Shown one piece after another: positions 57,898-64,000 of a stretch of 64,000 nt of DNA. The position numbers were made by a program, and so were the translations under genes. Each line of letters begins with the position of its first letter. The stretch's first letter is position 1. Source of the DNA: Colletotrichum lupini. Taxonomy: Eukaryota; Ascomycota; Sordariomycetes; Glomerellales; Glomerellaceae. The stretch covers positions 1,550,001 through 1,614,000 of the forward strand of contig NC_064672.1 in the NCBI RefSeq assembly GCF_023278565.1, written 5' to 3'. Below the pieces are notes generated by a model. The model searched no databases and had not been told where the DNA came from. It saw only the letters and a program-made list of their open reading frames with translations.

Positions 57898-60800
57898 TAT
57901 TGCATCTAAGCTCATGAATTAGTCTGCAGCCGGATTGAATTCCGGACCGGCGACCGGGACAGCATCCGGGGCAGGCAGAGCGAATTCCATTTACAGCACG
58001 ACATAATGATTGGGGGCAACAGCGGTTTTTTATCTCTCTGTTTCTTGCTTGGTATAAGGGACAAGCATTCCATGGCGTTGGGCTAGCACAATGTATCATT
58101 ACTCTCATGTTGGGAGGGGTCAGCGACAGTCATTCTGGATTGGGACGCGCACATGATGCGCCTTGCATGGGAGAGCTGGTTGGTCAGAGCAGTCTGGTTC
58201 TTGACTACCGGGTGGTTGGCTGCTGTATGAGAGAGTACCTGAGGGTTTAGCCCACCTATGAAACATTTGCACGGAAATGCGTGCACAAAGTCTCAAGGAC
58301 TACGATCGATGTTGGTCGCCAAATATCATTCTGTTGGCGAAGAAACCCATGCCCGCTTATTGGACAAGTCTCTGTATCCTTGCGCTGCGCCGTCTTTCGA
58401 AGAAAACTCGGAAAGAGTCCAACAAACAGCGAACGGAGGAAACGTTCCAGTCGGCAACATCTGCAGGAGATGCCGATTGGTAATTCTTTGGGCTTTGCGG
58501 TGTGCCAGTGAAACATGGACAATCTCATGCGGGCGCCATCAAAGATGGCAGTCGAAAGACGTTGGGCCAAGGTCGTCACGAAATAGTCTAGGTGGGTAGA
58601 CATGCCTGCCGGTTAAGCCTGGCAGATACTGACTCATTGGGGGAGAAATCGTCGACGTCGATATTCTGTATCTGAGCTGTAGTACCTAAGTATTATCACG
58701 AGTGTTACCAGGTTTCTGGTTAGTTTCCGCTTACTACGGAAATCCTTCAAACGCTGCGAGACGGGGTTCTGGGACTGGCACGCGCAAAGCAAACAACCTT
58801 GGAAGGGAAAATGGCGGGCGGGCGTATTCGTACTGTACTACTGCCGGCATGATGAGATGCCAGGACGTGGACCGGCAAGACGGCTCAGAACCTGGCGGAA
58901 GGGTGACTGGGACACAGTCAAAACTAAGCGGGAGATGTGCCGTGGGCGTCAGCTTGTGTGGTGCCTCCCCTCCCCCATTGTGAATTCTGGACCTTGCAGG
59001 CTTGGTCGCGGGAGGGGGGAGGGAGGGGCAGGCAAGGCAGGAGAGGAAGGGCTGGCTACCTTACGGAGCAATTGCCCGTCTGTCATCAGATGTCGTGTCG
59101 TACGGGAAAAGGACGCTGGTGAAGCCTGGTGCAACAACACCTCGTGGGCAGATCGTCTCCCGAAGGAGATGTACGGGGAAAAGACCTGGGTTCACTACAG
59201 TTTCTGAACCCTTACATACAATTGCACCTGCACTGATTTACAAGCGATTGGACACGGGACGGCGGCAGAGCATCTATGATGGGGTTGGTTTCACAGAGGC
59301 GATTGTCTCGCCTTCTGACATGCGCCTTTTTCTCGAATTGGGGGTAAGACTGTCATGTCAGATCATTAAGGTAGGATGGAAAGGGGGTAGAGGAAATAAT
59401 ACGAGAACGACAGACGCCGCAGAGAGAAAGAGGCAAATGCAGAAGAGAAAAAATGGGAGGGAAGCATACCAGGCACCGGCACCAGGTCAAGAGCCAGCAG
59501 ACACATAGAGTGTGAGAGTTAGTTGGTTGGAAGGAAGAGACTTTTTCTCTTGTCCTATGCACACTAGCGCGGAGAGAGAGATGATGGGTGGCGCACCGCA
59601 GCAAGACACCGCAGCAGGAAAGTGCCCAGGCTTGGCCATGGATTTTGATGGAACATGGTATGTCTAATGAGCCTGGGAACCCGTATCTCGAAAATCGGCC
59701 ATACTGACTGAAGTGAATTGCTGGTAGGGATGGGTATGCAGTCGATCGAGTTCGGGGCGCGGGGGCCCCCCCCCTTTCGCCAGAAGCGCGCCAGAGACGT
59801 GAGGAAGTTGGTTCTTGGCGGTCGCTGGAGAAGAGGTGAGTAACTGCAAGACAGCGGGAGAAGGAAACACTGACACAGAGAGATAGAGAGCAAGGGATTG
59901 CCGAACACGTCTTTTCGACTGGAGCTACGGCAAGAATCCCGCTTCAGTAGAAAGCTGGAACATGGCGTATTTTGGGAAACACAGTCAGGCAACTAAGGTA
60001 TTCACTGCTACTGCTACTCGAGTGAGGTAATTGAACCCAACACCACCCCCAAAAACCAACGGTAAAAGCAACGAGAAAACGGCCAGTCCATCCGGAAGAG
60101 GAGCAATGTCCGGAAAGAGTCTTGAATTATGTGTAGGTATGCAACTCGCAAGTTTGCTATCTAGACACCCATCGCTACGACTAACCTTACTCGAGACTGC
60201 GTACGTCGAACAGATGAGTGAGTGCTCTTGTTCTAGTTTGAGGCAAGAAGTGGATGGACTACGACCTCGATTCGAGGAGAGCAGACTTGCGAGGAGGAAT
60301 GGAACCCCCTCCTCGTGGGCTTTTCTTGGTCTTGGGATGGAGTTGTTGAGTATCCATCAGCGGTACGAATCGCACGACGCTGGATTCGTCGTGACCTGCG
60401 TTAGTGATATGGAGAATCTTCAAGGGTTGTCGTCCCGCCCTAGGCGTTTCCTGGCGTCTTGAGCATTTCCTCGTTGCAGGCTTAAGAGTAAGGTATGGAG
60501 CACGGGGACGGGAGTAGAATTAGATAGTCAGCTGGGCTGGGTCTTGAACATTTGTCGAGATATCAATGAACCTGGTCTTCTTTTGCTGAGAAAAGAACGC
60601 TAGGCTAGGGGGTTTGATGTTCTTGATGGAAGCCAAGGGTAAGGTTGTTGAGGCAGTTGAGCTGTGATTGGCCACTTGGAGAGGAACAAAGGCCGGACCA
60701 ATGAGAATACACGGCACAGTTTGGCAGTCACGAACAAGGCAGGGCCATGGTGCAACACTTTCCTACGTACCTTAGTAGTGTACGGGTACCCATGGCACGC

Positions 60801-62069
60801 CGCACCGATGGGCAAGACCCCTGCCCGTTCTGGATATCAATCTAGGGTCACTATCGAGTACGTACCTCCCTGATGTTCCTCTCTTCCTTCCCCCCTGACA
60901 GTTGACCTGACCCTCCTCTTCCTTCCTCCACTCCACTCCTCTTTCCCCCATGGCCCATGGCGGCATGGCCCATGGCAGCTGCCTTACCTAAGGCAACTTC
61001 AACCCTTTGAGATCGTGGCTTCCTTGCTCGATTCCAACGACGACAAGAAAGCGGAACCGCAAGCGCAACCTGGAAAGACCCGCATCCTCGACGGCAACCA
61101 CCCCCCCGGTCCCCTTCATTACTCGCTTACTGCACCCCCCTCCAAAGTCCCCTCCAACACTCTCGCATCGACAAGTCACAACACCACTTCACCTCACAAG
61201 CCCAAAGCAACGACCATCCATCTCAACGTGGTTTACGCTACACTTCACTACCTACACCAGACCACGCTACTGTCTATGTGACCACGGATACCAATCTTGT
61301 CAGATCGCAGATCCCTCCGTGCCCCGGGAGCCGCCTGGTTTGGTCTCACCTCGCTCGGCGCCGCCTGCTGCCACTCCCGAGACGAATACGCCGCTTCTGT
61401 TGCGACGTTCTGCTCCTTCGTCGCCCTTTCTTTCTGTCTAAGCCGAAATCTCCTGGGTTTTCGCCACCCTCTACTGATGTGATGGGATGCGAATCGACGT
61501 CGTGTCCTGGCTGTCCTGGGTATACTCACTCCCATGGTTCCAACAACGGCAGCATAGAACACACACGGCATGGCCCCGTCAAATGAATGCAAGTCGCATT
61601 ACCCCGTCCTCCTGCGCTCCAGCTGCGCTGCGCCCATGACCATGTACATCTGGGATTTCCCGGGGCCCGGCCGCCTCCATTCACTCTAGATCCTCACTCC
61701 AGGGATTCAGAGTCAGGCCATTCCAGGTCACTTGATTTCCCGCTCGACTCCCCCTAGGGAGAGAGAATGATGGCGAGTTTTCCTAGGAGATCCAAGTGTC
61801 AACGTCGGTCCTTCCCCGAGTGGACGGTGTGTGCCATCGGTGGTCGGTTGGACGTCGGCATCTAATCTCGTACGTGCTTGCTGCGCGGGTCCCTTGGAGT
61901 AGAACGGATATCCGCGCCTGAGCCGTGGACGACGAAGGAACGGATGGACGGAAGAAGCCACTGAGGCGTAGACGTAGGCACAGGCGTGTGTATCAAACAT
62001 TCTCCCTTGTGGATAATGCGTTGCTCTTTTCTGCCTTCTTTCCGTCTTCGAGATGCTGACGTGTTTATC
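57898..62069. other. Intergenic region of about 4.2 kb
   Basis: 3' flank of the C2H2 gene and upstream DNA of the flavoenzyme. Open frames up to 168 codons (59002-59508) are not convincing. A short C run lies at 59766-59774 and CATGGCCCATGGC repeats lie near 60950-60980. No gene or RNA is supported. Confidence 0.5.
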
Positions 62070-62077
62070 TATATAAA
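62070..62077 (+). promoter_or_regulatory. TATA box of the flavin oxidoreductase gene
   Basis: TATATAAA lies 93 nt upstream of the ATG at 62170. The spacing leaves room for a leader of about 30-60 nt with no intervening ATG, which makes a compact, TATA-type, probably inducible promoter. Confidence 0.65.
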
Positions 62078-62169
62078 GACTCGAGCCGTGTCCGAAGTGA
62101 TGTGAGATCTCCCTCGTGTTAGTTACAACCAGCTCTCAGAAGCAGATTGCATTACAAGAAAAACATATT

Positions 62170-63662
62170 ATGGCCAAGTCATCGCTATTCACAGCCCCTC
62201 AGGGCACCGGCGTCAAGTCGGAAACCTACATCGTCGTTGGAGGAGGCATCTTTGGCCTCTCTACGATCATCTGGCTGCGTAAATACAAGCCTGACTGCAG
62301 TATTGTTCTCATTGACCCTACCGCCCTCACCAACCCCAAGGCGGCGTCCCATGACATCTCCAAGATTGGCAGGAATGACTATCCAAACCTGCCTTACGCA
62401 AAGCTGGCCATCGAGGCCTTGAGGTATTGGGAGACTGACTCCTTCTGGAACCCCTTCTTCCACCAAGTCGGCATGATCCGTGCTGAACCTCACAACAACA
62501 AGGATAAGAACCACAACGACAAGGCTCAGGATGTCCATCGCGCCCTCGGCCACGAGTCTGGCGCCAGATGGATGACTCCTGACGAGGTGCGAGCCGAATG
62601 GCCTGCCTTTGCCACGGCCGACTTTGAGGGACTCGACCGGGTGAGGTATAACCCTCAGTGCGGCTGGTTCGAGGCGGCCAACTCTCTCGAAGCTGCCCGC
62701 CAGAGAGTTATCGATGAGGGAGCCAAGCTCATCACGGCCGAGGTCACGAGCTTGCTCTTCAGCAGCGAAGGAGACTGCACGGGGGTCAGGCTGGACAACG
62801 GACACGAGGTCAAGGGCGTCGTGTTGCTCTGCACTGGTGCTCGTACCTCGTCGCTGCTCCTGGAGAGTGCCCCTGAGCGTAAGGAGCTTCATGCTGGGGA
62901 TCGAGTCGTTGCTACCGGTGCCGTGAGCTTCACTACCAGCGTTCAGGGGGCGCATAAGGACAAGTTTGAGGGCATTCCCGTGCTCAAGAACCGTATTCCC
63001 TCGGTCAAAGGTGAGTCATTTGAACTGTTTCTATTAGTACAGATATTGACAAGAGACCAGGCGAGTCCATGTCTATGACTCCGGACGGAACACTCAAGTT
63101 CAACTGTGACATGGCTTTTACATATCACCAGTTTCACGCCATGACTGGCAAGACCATGTCACTCGCACCGTCGTCTCCAAGTCTCACCGAGTGGACCGAA
63201 GACGGAGTTCCCGAGCGCCTTAAGGAGCAAGCTCGCAAGACCCTCAAAGGTCTTTACGGGGACGAGATGAATGACAAGGTGATTGAAAAGTACCGTGTCT
63301 GCTGGTAAGTCTTGCCCCCCCCGTTGCTGCCATCGTATCATCTGTAAAACCTCGGCCCGAGATATGCTTACACCGCCACGCGACACAACAGGGACGCGAC
63401 CACGCCTGGGCACGACTTTCTTATTTCCCCTCATTCCCGCTGCAAGAACCTCTACGTCGCAACGGGCGGCTCGTTCCACGCCTGGAAGTTCTTCCCCGTC
63501 ATTGGCGAGTACGTCGTCAAGATGATGCACGGCAAGCTCGAGGCCGAGTACGCCGACATGTGGGCCTGGGACCGTAAGCCTGGGGGACAGGTCGCCAACG
63601 CGACGTATGATATCGAGGGAGACTTGGGGGAGTGGTTGAAGGGGGAGAAGCTTGAATGCTGA
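62170..63662 (+). CDS. FAD-dependent amine oxidase, sarcosine/saccharopine oxidase-like
   Basis: Flavoenzyme of the DAO/MSOX family that oxidises secondary amines or amino acids to imines, with H2O2. Exons 62170-63010, 63061-63304 and 63392-63662 encode 451 aa. The FAD dinucleotide-binding motif is YIVVGGGIFGLST (about 20-32). A DISKIGRNDYPNLPYAKLA segment (about 62-80) resembles fungal L-saccharopine, pipecolate and fructosyl-amino-acid oxidases. Cys361 in RVCWDATTPGHDF, rebuilt across intron 2, occupies the place of the covalent-FAD cysteine of monomeric sarcosine oxidase. The C-terminal LYVATGGSFHAWKFFPVIGEYVV closes the FAD site. The protein ends in KLEC, without a C-terminal SKL-type peroxisomal signal, although many relatives are peroxisomal. 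The substrate cannot be told from sequence alone. Confidence 0.9.
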
Positions 63663-64000
63663 GTTCATCTCGGCTTCCACCTCATGATTTCGATTATCTA
63701 GGGATTGAGATAGAAGAAGAGGATGATGATGACGACGACGATGATAATGATGGATACATACATGCATTGCTGGCGTTATTAGACGAGGTGCATCCTGTGC
63801 CGCGGGGTGCCCGTTGTGATGGGAATTGCATTGATACTTATTCTTGCGTCCGGCACAGGGCATTGGGATGGATACACGGCATAACGCATGCGGGCATCGT
63901 GGCGATGATTATTATATCTGGAGGATATATGCAGGTAGTGACAATGCGCGTTGTTGTTCTCTTTTGCTTTCTTTTTGCGAGGTGGCGTTGTCGGGGTGTC
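63663..64000. other. 3' flank of the flavin oxidoreductase gene
   Basis: Begins with a GAT/GAC trinucleotide-rich stretch (63721-63753), followed by DNA without a gene up to the window edge. The long minus-strand frame opposite exon 3 is a shadow of the coding sequence. Confidence 0.5.

Overview
This window is nuclear DNA of a filamentous ascomycete, most likely a Sordariomycete. Genes are split by short spliceosomal introns (47 to about 190 nt) with GTRNGT donors and CTAAC/CTAAT-like branch sites. Coding sequence is rich in C/G at third positions, intergenic DNA is long, and the gene set is typically fungal: acuK/ERT1, a GH5 membrane exo-glucanase, Fungal_trans_2 and C2H2 regulators. I cannot fix the genus. 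No mobile element, CRISPR array, rRNA or convincing tRNA was found.

Region 1 (1-31 kb) is moderately dense and mostly housekeeping. In order: the 3' end of an FMP52-like protein (+), riboflavin kinase (+), the gluconeogenesis regulator ERT1/AcuK (-), a DHA1-type MFS transporter (-), a membrane-anchored GH5 glucan 1,3-beta-glucosidase exgD (-), the branched-chain 2-oxoacid dehydrogenase E1-beta subunit (+, divergent from exgD), F-actin capping protein alpha (+), tail-anchored cytochrome b5 (+), TFIIE-beta (+), a DsbA/FrnE-like oxidoreductase (-) and a four-finger C2H2 regulator (-). The C2H2 gene has a long CT-rich upstream region.

Region 2 (about 31-46 kb) is a 15-kb stretch in which I see no convincing gene. 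It is not AT-rich, so it does not look like RIP-mutated repeat. It carries simple repeats and scattered copies of short words such as GTAAGGTA and TACGGAGTA.

Region 3 (46-50 kb) holds an EgtD/EasF-type SAM-dependent methyltransferase (+) convergent with a Fungal_trans_2 regulator (-) in which no zinc cluster is visible. Region 4 (50-57 kb) is again gene-poor and contains a 160-nt near-pure poly-C tract upstream of a second C2H2 protein (+, 56.8-57.9 kb). Region 5 (58-64 kb) ends with a sarcosine/saccharopine-oxidase-like flavoenzyme (+) that has a TATA box.

No biosynthetic cluster or operon-like unit links these genes. The 14 complete gene models were built by reading splice sites by eye, and all keep frame across junctions. 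The least ordinary items are the methyltransferase without pathway neighbours, the regulator without a zinc cluster, the 15-kb gene-poor block and the poly-C tract.
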